Assembly (NCBI GenBank): GCA_002424045.1 | Contig: DIPH01000009.1 | Location: forward strand, 1-58,821 | Direction: 5' to 3' | Origin: Firmicutes bacterium UBA5493 | GTDB lineage: Bacteria; Bacillota; Limnochordia; Darwinibacteriales; Darwinibacteriaceae | DNA length: 58,821 nt | Shown: positions 24,725-32,846 of the stretch, piece by piece | Layout of the letters: each line of letters opens with the position of its first letter | How positions within the stretch are numbered: position 1 is the first letter of the stretch | The notes under the pieces: generated by a model | Told to the model about the DNA's origin: nothing | Database searches by the model: none | The model's input: the letters and a program-made list of their open reading frames with translations, nothing else | Position numbers and translations under genes: made by a program

Positions 24725-26131
24725 GTGCGGTTGGTGCTGCGAAAGACAGCTGTACTTGTTTTAATCTTTGCTTCATTTGTTTTAGTGAACACCGCGTCAG
24801 CACAGACAGTCACACTCTTTTCTGAGAGTATTGTACTCACTTTGCCAAAGAGTCCAGGGCAAGTCTACGCCGTAAGTTATACCACAAACCCCATGAAGGT
24901 TGTTGTGGACTCTAATTTTCCCATTCCGGAGTTTCCGCCATCCCATCCAGTGAGTGATGTGGCCCTCAAAGAAATTCGCTACTCCGAGGGTGCAGAGGGG
25001 TCACGACTGGTTCTTGATTTCCATTACCAGGTCCCGACAGGCGTCGTCGCCGAGGGCGAGGGCTTTTTTCAGTTGGATATTCCCAAGACATTTGTCAACA
25101 CTACAAGGCGTATGGTAGAGCCAGGTGTTGTCTATGGGCATCAAAGGAGAGCGGATTCATTCGGGCCTAATGTGGTCAACTATTTGGAGATCGATCTATG
25201 GTATGGTTTTGAAGTAAAGCTTGCCTTAGCACAAAATCGGATCTTCGGGTCTGAAAAAGTCAGTGCCATTGCTAAGCGGAAAGATGCCATTGCGGCTGTG
25301 AATGGTGCGTTTTTTGCCTCCACCGGAAGGCCCTTAGGTATTTTCATGATCGATGGAGAGCTAATCAGCGAGCCTTACGCTAACCGGACCGCCCTCGGTG
25401 TTGGTCCTAGACTGGCCGTGATGGATCAGGTGAGCTTTGAGGGGAAAGTCTTTCTAGAAGATGATTTTTTACTCACGAGTATAGATGGATTAAACCGTCC
25501 CAGGCTCCAGGATGAGCTCATTGTTTATACCAAGCACCATGGTACCAAAACCAACACCAACGCCTATGGTTACGAAGTGGTCGTGGTGGATGGGGTGGTT
25601 GACCAGATTCAACAAGGCAATAGTACGATTCCCCCTGATGGATTGGTGCTGTCGGCCCATGGTGTGCAAAGGGAGTTTTTGGCCAAGCTCAAGGTGGGAG
25701 ATCCAGTGGAGGTAACCTTTTCATTAAGCCCTTCCTGGGATGCACTTGGTGTTACCCAGATTATTGGAGGGGGCCCGCGTCTTGTTCGTGATGGCGAGCT
25801 TCACATCACGGGTGAGGAAGAACGGTTCAGAGATGATGTCTTAGTGGGACGTGCTCCGCGAACGGCTATCGGTATCACCGATGATGGGAAACTTCTGTTG
25901 GTGACCGTAAACGGGAGACAGCCGAATATTAGTGTCGGTATGACTTTGAGCGAACTTGGAAATCTTTTATTAGAGTTGGGAGCGCTGCAAGCCATGAACT
26001 TAGATGGGGGCGGTTCCACAACTATGGTGATTCGAAACTTAGTCTTGAATTTGCCTTCGGATGGCAAAGAACGTCCAGTAGGTGATGCCATAGTTGTCGT
26101 TACGGATGTAACAAGCCCTTTACCGCGGTAA
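24725..26131 (+). CDS. Secreted phosphodiester glycosidase family protein (NAGPA domain)
   Basis: 468 residues with a signal peptide (about 1-27, ending TASAQ). The C-terminal ~280 residues match the phosphodiester glycosidase/NAGPA family: AAVNGAFFASTGRPLGIFMI, RTAIGITDDGKLLLVTVNGR and the strongly conserved ALQAMNLDGGGSTTMV. In animals the family uncovers mannose-6-phosphate; bacterial members probably act on phosphodiester-linked sugars of the envelope. The substrate here is unknown. GTG 24725 fits GAGGAGGT six bases upstream better than ATG 24719. The S55 protease gene follows after 21 bases. Confidence 0.85.
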   Translation: MRLVLRKTAVLVLIFASFVLVNTASAQTVTLFSESIVLTLPKSPGQVYAVSYTTNPMKVVVDSNFPIPEFPPSHPVSDVALKEIRYSEGAEGSRLVLDFHYQVPTGVVAEGEGFFQLDIPKTFVNTTRRMVEPGVVYGHQRRADSFGPNVVNYLEIDLWYGFEVKLALAQNRIFGSEKVSAIAKRKDAIAAVNGAFFASTGRPLGIFMIDGELISEPYANRTALGVGPRLAVMDQVSFEGKVFLEDDFLLTSIDGLNRPRLQDELIVYTKHHGTKTNTNAYGYEVVVVDGVVDQIQQGNSTIPPDGLVLSAHGVQREFLAKLKVGDPVEVTFSLSPSWDALGVTQIIGGGPRLVRDGELHITGEEERFRDDVLVGRAPRTAIGITDDGKLLLVTVNGRQPNISVGMTLSELGNLLLELGALQAMNLDGGGSTTMVIRNLVLNLPSDGKERPVGDAIVVVTDVTSPLPR

Positions 26132-26152
26132 AGGATATGAAGGGGTGGCTTG

Positions 26153-27910
26153 ATGCGAAAATTGCCGGTACGATTTGCAATAGTATTCCTTGTATTTCTG
26201 CTCTGCGGCTTGGTCAGCGCAGCGTATGCCCAAGAACTGTTTCTCCCCGAAGAGGTAAGGCCGGGCTTAAAAGGCGTGGGAAAAACGGTGATTTCGGGTA
26301 ATACCATCGAGACCTTTGATGTAGAAGTCTTAGGCTTAGTCCCCCAAAGCCCACCTTTAAGCAATTTGATTATGATCCGGGTCAGCGGAGATGTCATTGA
26401 ACGGTCGGGGGGTATTGCCCAGGGCATGAGCGGCACCCCGGTGTATATCCAGGGCCGCCTTCTTGGCGCCATTGGCTATACATATGCCCAGACGGACCAT
26501 CGTATTGGTCTTGTGACCCCCGCAGTGGATATGTTTGAACTCTACAATCAAATGCCTGTTCCTGCCCCCGCCTTACCCCCGGAGACGACTGCACTGCGTT
26601 CGCCCCTGTTTGTACAGGGATTGAATGCCCGCAACACGCGATATTTGTCGGAGGCCTTAGGTACGGATCAGATTCAAACCATGCCTGCGTTAGCCTCGAA
26701 CTATGCCCATGGCTCGGCTCTCCTTGAAGCCGGAAGTATGATCGGTGTCCAGCTCCTGAGGGGTGATTTTCAGGTAGCCTCCTTTGGCACGGTAACCCAT
26801 GTGAAAAACGATGGGCGTTTTATCGCCTTCGGACATCCCTTTACGCATCGTGGCAATGTGGATTTCTTTGCTTCCGCGGCCTACGTGCACCATACGCTCC
26901 CGTCACTTGATGTACCCTTTAAGATAGTCTCCTTGGGCTCTACCATCGGCAAGATTGAGCAAGATCGAGCTGTGGGTCTCGGAGGAAGCTTGGGAGATCA
27001 ACCAGACTATTTGTCCGTGAATATTCAGGTGCGCGATCGGGATCGAGACATTCGTCAGAATTTCAATGTAGAGTCGGTGAAAGAACCGAGTATCATGGTT
27101 CCTCTAGTCATTAGCAGTGCTTATCAAAGTGTGGATGCTACCTTGGATCGTCTCGGTGCAGGCACTTCCTTTGTGCGCCTTGAGTTTACGGCCAAGGACT
27201 TTAACCAGCGCATGATCAGGGAGAATCTGTTTTATAGTGACAGTGATATTGCTGTATGGTCTTTGACGGACTTACTCTCGGGTCTGGAACTTTTGGCCAA
27301 CAATAATTTGCAAGAGGTTGATTTACAGGACGTTCGCATTGAGGTGGAGGTCGCTCAGGAACGGAAGACCGCAACGATTGAACAAGCGGTACCCAGTACC
27401 TTCTATGTCAAAGCAGGGGAGTCTGTGGATGTGGACGTCACGATCCGTCCTTACCGCGGCGCTAGCGAAACCAGAACGCTGCGCATTGAGGTTCCCCAGG
27501 ATATTGCACCGGGTTTCCTTACTGTGACAGTGCGGGGAGGCGGAGCAGGCTATTATGTTGAAAAGCCCCCTGTGCACACCAGTCTTCTTGAGCCTGATGA
27601 AGGCGAGGATGAACCGGTCCGTCAGATCATCTCCGGCGCTGAATCTCTCGATGCCTTGATCACAGAATACATGGACCGTGAACGGAATAATGAGATTGTG
27701 GCCGAGTTTTATCCATTCTTGGACAATCGCCCACAAGAGGAAGGACAAGATGAGCTAGGCGAAGAGGCGGAGGAACAGGAAGAAGAGTTCCAGGCACCTC
27801 TGGGCTACTTTTCCTGGGCCGAAGCTCCTTCGGAGGCAACGAAGGTTCGCCTTGCCACACAGTTTGTCATAGACGGTATGGCTACCTTTGACTTAAACAT
27901 TTATCAGTGA
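26153..27910 (+). CDS. SpoIVB-type (S55) serine peptidase domain protein, exported
   Basis: 585 residues with a signal peptide (about 1-26, AYAQ). Residues 30-330 carry S55 family landmarks: GLKGVGKTVISG, the nucleophile motif AQGMSGTPVYI (Ser near residue 92) and FIAFGHPFTHRG with the probable His. The C-terminal ~250 residues are a beta-rich region and an acidic linker (EEAEEQEEEF) with no match I recognise. It is much longer than SpoIVB (about 425) and lacks an obvious PDZ domain. Location before bamA suggests an envelope-processing role rather than sporulation. ATG 26153 follows AAGGGGTGG. Confidence 0.82.
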   Translation: MRKLPVRFAIVFLVFLLCGLVSAAYAQELFLPEEVRPGLKGVGKTVISGNTIETFDVEVLGLVPQSPPLSNLIMIRVSGDVIERSGGIAQGMSGTPVYIQGRLLGAIGYTYAQTDHRIGLVTPAVDMFELYNQMPVPAPALPPETTALRSPLFVQGLNARNTRYLSEALGTDQIQTMPALASNYAHGSALLEAGSMIGVQLLRGDFQVASFGTVTHVKNDGRFIAFGHPFTHRGNVDFFASAAYVHHTLPSLDVPFKIVSLGSTIGKIEQDRAVGLGGSLGDQPDYLSVNIQVRDRDRDIRQNFNVESVKEPSIMVPLVISSAYQSVDATLDRLGAGTSFVRLEFTAKDFNQRMIRENLFYSDSDIAVWSLTDLLSGLELLANNNLQEVDLQDVRIEVEVAQERKTATIEQAVPSTFYVKAGESVDVDVTIRPYRGASETRTLRIEVPQDIAPGFLTVTVRGGGAGYYVEKPPVHTSLLEPDEGEDEPVRQIISGAESLDALITEYMDRERNNEIVAEFYPFLDNRPQEEGQDELGEEAEEQEEEFQAPLGYFSWAEAPSEATKVRLATQFVIDGMATFDLNIYQ

Positions 27911-28017
27911 GGACTGGTTTTTATTGTACGCAGTCCCCAGACTTGGCAAGAGGAATACGAATAAGGTAAGTAGAATAAGGGAGAGACGAAAATCTAATGT
28001 GCGTGGGAGGCAGGACA

Positions 28018-29766
28018 ATGAGGCTAAGGTCAGCCAAACTCTTAGTAGGGCTCATGGTGATAGGCTTACTCTTTTCAGTAGGCAACGCTAGCGTATGGGC
28101 TCAAGATTCATCTTTAGTTCGATCCATTGAGGTAGAGGGGAACACCTTCATTGATACCGAGACCATCAAAGCAAGTATTTTAAAGACCAAAATAAATCAA
28201 CCAGCGGTGGAGCAACAGATTCTCGATGACTTGCGCTCTATCTATGATCTTGGCTATTTTCAGGATGCTACTGCCAGCTTTGAACCGGCTATAGCAGGTG
28301 TTCAGGTAGTCTTTCACGTTGTGGAAAACCCTATTGTGCGGGAGATTAACTTCTCTGGAGTGGCTTCGGTACCCTTTGCTGAATATCAGAAGCAGATGAA
28401 AACCCAAACGGGATACATCCTTAATGTCCATGACCTTTGGGAAGATCTTTATGGCCTTCGAGAGTGGATTGCCACCGAGTATGGCTACCTTGCACGAATT
28501 GCCGATCTCTCTGCTGACACTGATGGGCGCATTGATGTTGAACTCGCCCCAACGACCCTCAAAGATATTGTCATCGAGGGTAATGAGAAAACGAAGGATT
28601 TTGTCATTGAGCGGGAGCTTTCCTTTGGACTGGGTGATCCCGTCAACTTGCATGAGGTGGATCAAAGCCTGCGAAGGGTTTTAATGTTGGGCTTTTTTGA
28701 TGAAATCAGCCGGGACTTTTCTGAAGAAGATGATCCCGATGAGACTGTGCTCACCATTGATCTTACAGAACGCAAGACAGGTTCGGCTACCTTTGGTGTA
28801 TCCTATAGCACCCAAGATCGTCTAGTTGGCTTTGTAGAAGCTGCTGATGAGAACTTTCTCGGCCGCGGTCAAAGGGTGAATGCCACAGCACGCTTTGGTA
28901 AGAAACTCCAAGAATATGAGCTTGGTTTTTATGAACCTTATATCGACAAGACAGGTACTTCTTTGGGTATCAATCTTTATCGTCGTAGTAAACAGGTTCA
29001 GACACTCCTCAAAAATCATGAAGAGCTTTCAAAGGCTCAGCGGACTACAAATGGTGGGGATCTCACCTTGGGGCGTCCTTTCGGTGAATTCACCCGTGGC
29101 CGACTGACCTTTAAAGTGGAAAACAATCTCTATGGCGATTTTGAGGGACCCATCAATGAAAGATATGAGGACTACAAGAATCGCACCATTGGATTGGGAG
29201 TGAACACCAACACTTCGGATCATCCCTTTAGTCCTACGGAGGGTTACAAGAATGATGCCTATCTTGAGCTAGGCACAAGACTCCTCGGCGGTGACATGCA
29301 ATATGCGAAATTGCGTTTGGAACACAGCCGTTACTTTGAAGTCAAAGATGGCGGCTATGTCCTAGCTGTACGTGGTCTAGGTGGGCGACTTTTAGCCGGT
29401 GACCTAGGAGGTGCAGGTCAAGAAGCCTTTAGTATAGGTGGAGCCGATACGTTGAGAGGCTATGCCTATGGCGGCTATCCCAACGAGAGCGGTCGACTTT
29501 CCTTAGAAGGCGATCATATGCTGGTAATGAATGCCGAATTCCGGTTCCCCATTGTGGAGAAAGTGACCGGTGTGGTCTTTACCGACTGGGGTACTACCTG
29601 GGATCAGGGTGAGACCATGGGCCTCACGGATTTGGCCAATAGTTTTGGTCTAGGCGTGCGCCTAGATACCCCCCTTGGACTTTTGCGTCTCGACTATGGT
29701 TGGGGGAAAAATGCAGAAGATGAGCGCAAAGGTCAGTTCTACTTTGGCATCGGTCAGATGTTCTAA
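28018..29766 (+). CDS. bamA: Outer-membrane protein assembly factor BamA (Omp85)
   Basis: Inserts beta-barrel proteins in the outer membrane. 582 residues: signal peptide (about 1-29), three POTRA domains (about 33-105, 106-180 and 181-260) and a barrel (about 265-582). The loop-6 motif reads ADTLRGYAYGGYP in place of VRGF/VRGY, and the C-terminus ends in Phe as in a barrel signal. Three POTRA domains are fewer than the five of proteobacteria and are seen in other diderm Firmicutes. ATG 28018 has GGGAGG seven bases before it; an upstream ATG (27997) is less well placed. Confidence 0.94.
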   Translation: MRLRSAKLLVGLMVIGLLFSVGNASVWAQDSSLVRSIEVEGNTFIDTETIKASILKTKINQPAVEQQILDDLRSIYDLGYFQDATASFEPAIAGVQVVFHVVENPIVREINFSGVASVPFAEYQKQMKTQTGYILNVHDLWEDLYGLREWIATEYGYLARIADLSADTDGRIDVELAPTTLKDIVIEGNEKTKDFVIERELSFGLGDPVNLHEVDQSLRRVLMLGFFDEISRDFSEEDDPDETVLTIDLTERKTGSATFGVSYSTQDRLVGFVEAADENFLGRGQRVNATARFGKKLQEYELGFYEPYIDKTGTSLGINLYRRSKQVQTLLKNHEELSKAQRTTNGGDLTLGRPFGEFTRGRLTFKVENNLYGDFEGPINERYEDYKNRTIGLGVNTNTSDHPFSPTEGYKNDAYLELGTRLLGGDMQYAKLRLEHSRYFEVKDGGYVLAVRGLGGRLLAGDLGGAGQEAFSIGGADTLRGYAYGGYPNESGRLSLEGDHMLVMNAEFRFPIVEKVTGVVFTDWGTTWDQGETMGLTDLANSFGLGVRLDTPLGLLRLDYGWGKNAEDERKGQFYFGIGQMF

Positions 29767-29779
29767 AAAGAGACTTCAG

Positions 29780-29821
29780 CCAGCAAGGCACTGGAAATCA
29801 GTGCACTTGCTGGTTTTTTTT
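29780..29821 (+). terminator. Terminator after bamA
   Basis: CCAGCAAG-GCACTG pairs with CAGTGC-A-CTTGCTGG (one bulged A) and is followed by eight T. Confidence 0.92.
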
Positions 29822-29825
29822 ACGT

Positions 29826-29855
29826 TTGTCTCGAGCTTCAAGGGATCGTTATAAT
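29826..29855 (+). promoter_or_regulatory. Promoter of the coiled-coil/ompH pair
   Basis: TTGTCT (29826-29831), 18-base spacer, TATAAT (29850-29855), directly after the bamA terminator. Confidence 0.65.
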
Positions 29856-29895
29856 GGATATAGCAGGGGAAACCTTAAGAAAAGGATGAAGATGA

Positions 29896-30537
29896 GTGCG
29901 TGTTACAAGTAGACTACTTGTCCTTGGTGCTGTGCTAATTCTTCTGTCAGGTTCTCTGGTTAGCTCCAACGAGAACAAAGCCATAGGCTCACCGGAGGGG
30001 AAAACACAGACAGCCCTAGAGAGCTTGCTGATCAAACAAGAAGAAGACTTAAAAGACTATAGGTTAAAGCTGCAACAAGCTGGTGAAGATACTTTTGCCC
30101 AACGGCAAGGGGAGCTGCGCCGCGCTCAAGCCCAGAAGCTCCATAATGATGCCAAGGCCCTCCAGACTCAAATGGAAGGGGAGCTTCAGAGGCTCCAGAA
30201 CGAACTAGCAGGGGAACTTCTCCGGCAGCAATTACAGCTCATGTTAGTAACTCTAAATGAGAAGCAGGAGGAGGCTTGTTTAGAGAAGATAGCTGAATTA
30301 CAGGATCAGATGAATGAGATTCAAACCAGACTAGAAGAAGACTACAAGGAGAGGCTACAGAAGCTCCAGGCCGAGCATGAAGAACAAAGTCACCAAGAGA
30401 CACTCAGGCTCCAAGCCGAAGTAGAGCGAGCTATGGATGACGAGTTTGCACAGTATCAACTGGGACTCTTGCAGGATCTGGAGGAAGAAATCGCAAAACT
30501 GTCTCCCACCTTGCGTAGTGCGTATGCAAATCGGTGA
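29896..30537 (+). CDS. Exported long coiled-coil protein, unknown function
   Basis: 213 residues: a signal peptide or N-terminal anchor (about 5-24), then almost continuous charged heptads (about 38-205) rich in Gln, Glu, Leu and Arg, with no cysteine lipobox. GTG 29896 is nine bases after AAGGA; ATG 29892 is out of frame and stops at once. It lies between bamA and the OmpH/Skp gene, so it may be a second periplasmic holdase or a spacer protein of the envelope. That role is inference from shape and position only. I do not recognise the family. Confidence 0.7.
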   Translation: MRVTSRLLVLGAVLILLSGSLVSSNENKAIGSPEGKTQTALESLLIKQEEDLKDYRLKLQQAGEDTFAQRQGELRRAQAQKLHNDAKALQTQMEGELQRLQNELAGELLRQQLQLMLVTLNEKQEEACLEKIAELQDQMNEIQTRLEEDYKERLQKLQAEHEEQSHQETLRLQAEVERAMDDEFAQYQLGLLQDLEEEIAKLSPTLRSAYANR

Positions 30538-30567
30538 TACTAACTGCAGTAAGGTGGTGACAGACAA

Positions 30568-30987
30568 GTGAAATATCTGCCTTGGGGTCTAGCAGGCTTG
30601 CTCGCCATTGCCCTAGTCTGGTCGTTCATGACTATACCCGCAGGTGAAACGGTGGGAACGGTGAACCTAGGTAGAATCGTGGATGAGAGTGCCCGGGCCC
30701 AGCAGTTGAACCAGATGTTAAGTGATCGTTTCGAGGAACTGATCACCCGCTTTGACTTGGGGTCAGAACCTGACGAAGAGGATGTGGATCGGGCCAATCG
30801 TGAGCGGGAGGCCTACTCGGAGTACCTGTCGTATCGTTTGGAGTTAGAGACGGAGTTTCAGGCTGAAGTGGATGCGGTTGTGCAAGAGGTTGCACAAAGT
30901 GAGAAGGTCAAGGTGGTATTAGATGAAGATGTGGTGCGTTATGGAGGAAAAGACTTGACGGATGAAGTGATCAGAAGGCTGGACTAA
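30568..30987 (+). CDS. OmpH/Skp-family periplasmic chaperone
   Basis: 139 residues starting at GTG 30568 (AGGTGGTGA eight bases upstream). An N-terminal membrane or signal segment (about 5-22) is followed by GTVNLGRIVDESARAQQLNQ, a coiled-coil middle, and the OmpH end VVLDEDVVRYGGKDLTDEVI. Skp-type trimers keep barrel proteins soluble on their way to BamA. Somewhat short for the family. A terminator follows. Confidence 0.85.
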   Translation: MKYLPWGLAGLLAIALVWSFMTIPAGETVGTVNLGRIVDESARAQQLNQMLSDRFEELITRFDLGSEPDEEDVDRANREREAYSEYLSYRLELETEFQAEVDAVVQEVAQSEKVKVVLDEDVVRYGGKDLTDEVIRRLD

Positions 30988-30988
30988 T

Positions 30989-31026
30989 GCTCTTTCGTGA
31001 GCTCGCTCACGGAGGAGCTCTTTTTT
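30989..31026 (+). terminator. Terminator after ompH
   Basis: CGTGAGC-tc-GCTCACG nested in GCTC/GAGC, followed by TTTTTT. Confidence 0.85.
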
Positions 31027-31124
31027 GTGGTGTAAATCCACTAACTCCCATCGTGTTATGGCAGGTGATTGCTTGGGAGGAAGAGAATAACTAGAGACAG
31101 AAAGTCAGGAGAGAGGTTGTGTTT

Positions 31125-31718
31125 ATGCCGAAGATTTCATACATCACATTAATTTTACTTATACTGCTTGTAACCTTGACGATTCCGGTATCTGCGTCAA
31201 AGATCTTAACGGTGCCTACTGCCGATGTCCCTGGCAATACCCTAGAATTGGATTTCCTCTATCATCGCGGTGTCAGTTCCCTTGGAGCTCAATTTGGATT
31301 TTATCCTGGTTTGAGTGGGGGAATAAGGCAAGAATTTGGAGGTTATCTCTATGCTACGTTGAAGGCAGCTATTTTAGAAGAGACCCAGTCTCGTCCTGGT
31401 CTTGCAGTGGGCGGTGAGTTGTCTCTCAATAAGCAACACCTCTACGTGGTTGCATCGAAGCAGTTGGGCATGCCGGGTCTTAGGGGTCATCTGGCCTTTG
31501 GTCTCGGGCGTTATTCCCGCGGAATGGCAGGCGTAAGTTTCATGCTTAATCCGGTTAAGGTTAGCAATGTACCGACGACCTCTCTTTTCTTAGAGTATGA
31601 TGGCCAGGGTCTAAATGGAGGTCTCACTGCTCAGTTCAGCCCTGAGCTCAAGGCCAACATCGGTTTGTCCATGGGTTATGGAATGAGCTTTGGTCTGAGC
31701 TACAAGGCTGCCTTTTAA
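31125..31718 (+). CDS. Small exported beta-rich protein, probable outer-membrane barrel
   Basis: 197 residues with a signal peptide (about 1-25, PVSAS). The rest alternates short hydrophobic strands with turns (for example LGAQFGFYPGLSGGIRQEFG and LKANIGLSMGYGMSFGLSYK) and ends in Phe, the pattern of a small eight-stranded barrel. No specific family is recognised. GAGAGG eight bases before ATG 31125 decides the start over GTG 31119. It sits between ompH and the lpt genes, consistent with an envelope role. Confidence 0.6.
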   Translation: MPKISYITLILLILLVTLTIPVSASKILTVPTADVPGNTLELDFLYHRGVSSLGAQFGFYPGLSGGIRQEFGGYLYATLKAAILEETQSRPGLAVGGELSLNKQHLYVVASKQLGMPGLRGHLAFGLGRYSRGMAGVSFMLNPVKVSNVPTTSLFLEYDGQGLNGGLTAQFSPELKANIGLSMGYGMSFGLSYKAAF

Positions 31719-31754
31719 GTCTCCAGTGAGTTGTGGTTGTGAGGTGCTGGCAAT

Positions 31755-32831
31755 ATGAAGATTTTTGATCGATATATGATCCGTGAGTTCATAGGACCGT
31801 TTTTGTTTTGTGTCTCAGGTTTTACGGTGGTGCTTTTGAGCGGTTTACTCTTTGAATTGACGGACCTAATTTTAGTGAATGAAGTGGCTGTTTTTACGGT
31901 GAGCAAAATGCTGTTCTACCGCATTCCAGGGATTGCGGTCATGACTTTGCCCATTGCCACCTTGTTTGCCACCCTTTTAGCTATCGGCCGTTTCGTTCAA
32001 GACAATGAAATGACAGTCCTCCGGGGAAGTGGAGTATCTTTTCCCCGTTTAATCATGCCTATTTTGGTCATGGGGATTCTCATTAGCGTCCTCACCTTTT
32101 GGGCTTCCGAGGACATCGTGCCACGAGCCAATCATGAATTTGAGACGATTCTGCGGAAGATCGTTTTTTCTGAGGGTATCCCCGTGGTACAGGAAAATGT
32201 GTTTTTCCATGGTGGAGATGATCGCTACTTTTATATTGGCGAGGTCGATACAAAGACCAATGAAATTCAGACAGTCCTAGTCTATGAACTTGATACCGAC
32301 AACTTCCCCAGTATCACCAGTGCTCAGACGGGGATTTTTCAAGACCATACCTGGGTCTTGAACGATGGTGTGTACCAGGAACTCGATGAAGAAGGCTTTG
32401 TGCAGTTCGAAAGTCGTTTTCAAAGGATGGAAATCATTACGGAACAAGAGGGGGAAGTTTATCTAGGGAACCAGCGCTCAGTGGATGAAATGAACCGCAA
32501 AGAGCTAGGAGAGCATATCGAGCGCTTCCAGCGCGGTGGGCTCAAGGTACTCTCCTTTGTCGTTGATTACCATCTCAAGCTAGCTTTGCCTCTGGCCCCC
32601 TTTGTCTTCGCCCTATTTTCAGCACCATTAGCGCTTTTAGGGAAAGGTGGACGCTCCTTTGGTGTTGTCATCAGCTTGGTAATTCTACTCGTTTATTATG
32701 TGGCTGTCTCACTCTCCCGCTCCCTAGGGGTTAATGAGACTTTGCCTCCTGTGGTGGCAGCTTGGTTGGTGAACACAGTCTTCGCTGCCTCGGGTTTTGT
32801 TTTCTTGTTCAGATCCGATCGGTTGCGCTAG
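31755..32831 (+). CDS. LptF/LptG-family permease
   Basis: Inner-membrane permease of the lipopolysaccharide transport bridge. 358 residues with the YjgP/YjgQ layout: start MKIFDRYMIREFIGPFLFC, three N-terminal helices, a periplasmic jellyroll (about 130-255) and three C-terminal helices. The conserved cytosolic coupling stretch includes VLRGSGVSFPRL. Only one such gene is in the window, so the usual LptF-LptG heterodimer is either a homodimer or has its partner elsewhere. First gene of an lptFG-lptD-lptC-lptA run. Confidence 0.9.
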   Translation: MKIFDRYMIREFIGPFLFCVSGFTVVLLSGLLFELTDLILVNEVAVFTVSKMLFYRIPGIAVMTLPIATLFATLLAIGRFVQDNEMTVLRGSGVSFPRLIMPILVMGILISVLTFWASEDIVPRANHEFETILRKIVFSEGIPVVQENVFFHGGDDRYFYIGEVDTKTNEIQTVLVYELDTDNFPSITSAQTGIFQDHTWVLNDGVYQELDEEGFVQFESRFQRMEIITEQEGEVYLGNQRSVDEMNRKELGEHIERFQRGGLKVLSFVVDYHLKLALPLAPFVFALFSAPLALLGKGGRSFGVVISLVILLVYYVAVSLSRSLGVNETLPPVVAAWLVNTVFAASGFVFLFRSDRLR

Positions 32832-32846
32832 GATTGGGGAGATAGT

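Noticed and set aside
25801..26472. 223-codon reverse-strand open frame across the glycosidase and S55 genes
   Set aside because: Opposes two well-supported genes and spans their junction; typical shadow frame.
28180..28665. 161-codon reverse-strand open frame in bamA
   Set aside because: Lies within the conserved POTRA region of bamA and shows no start signals.
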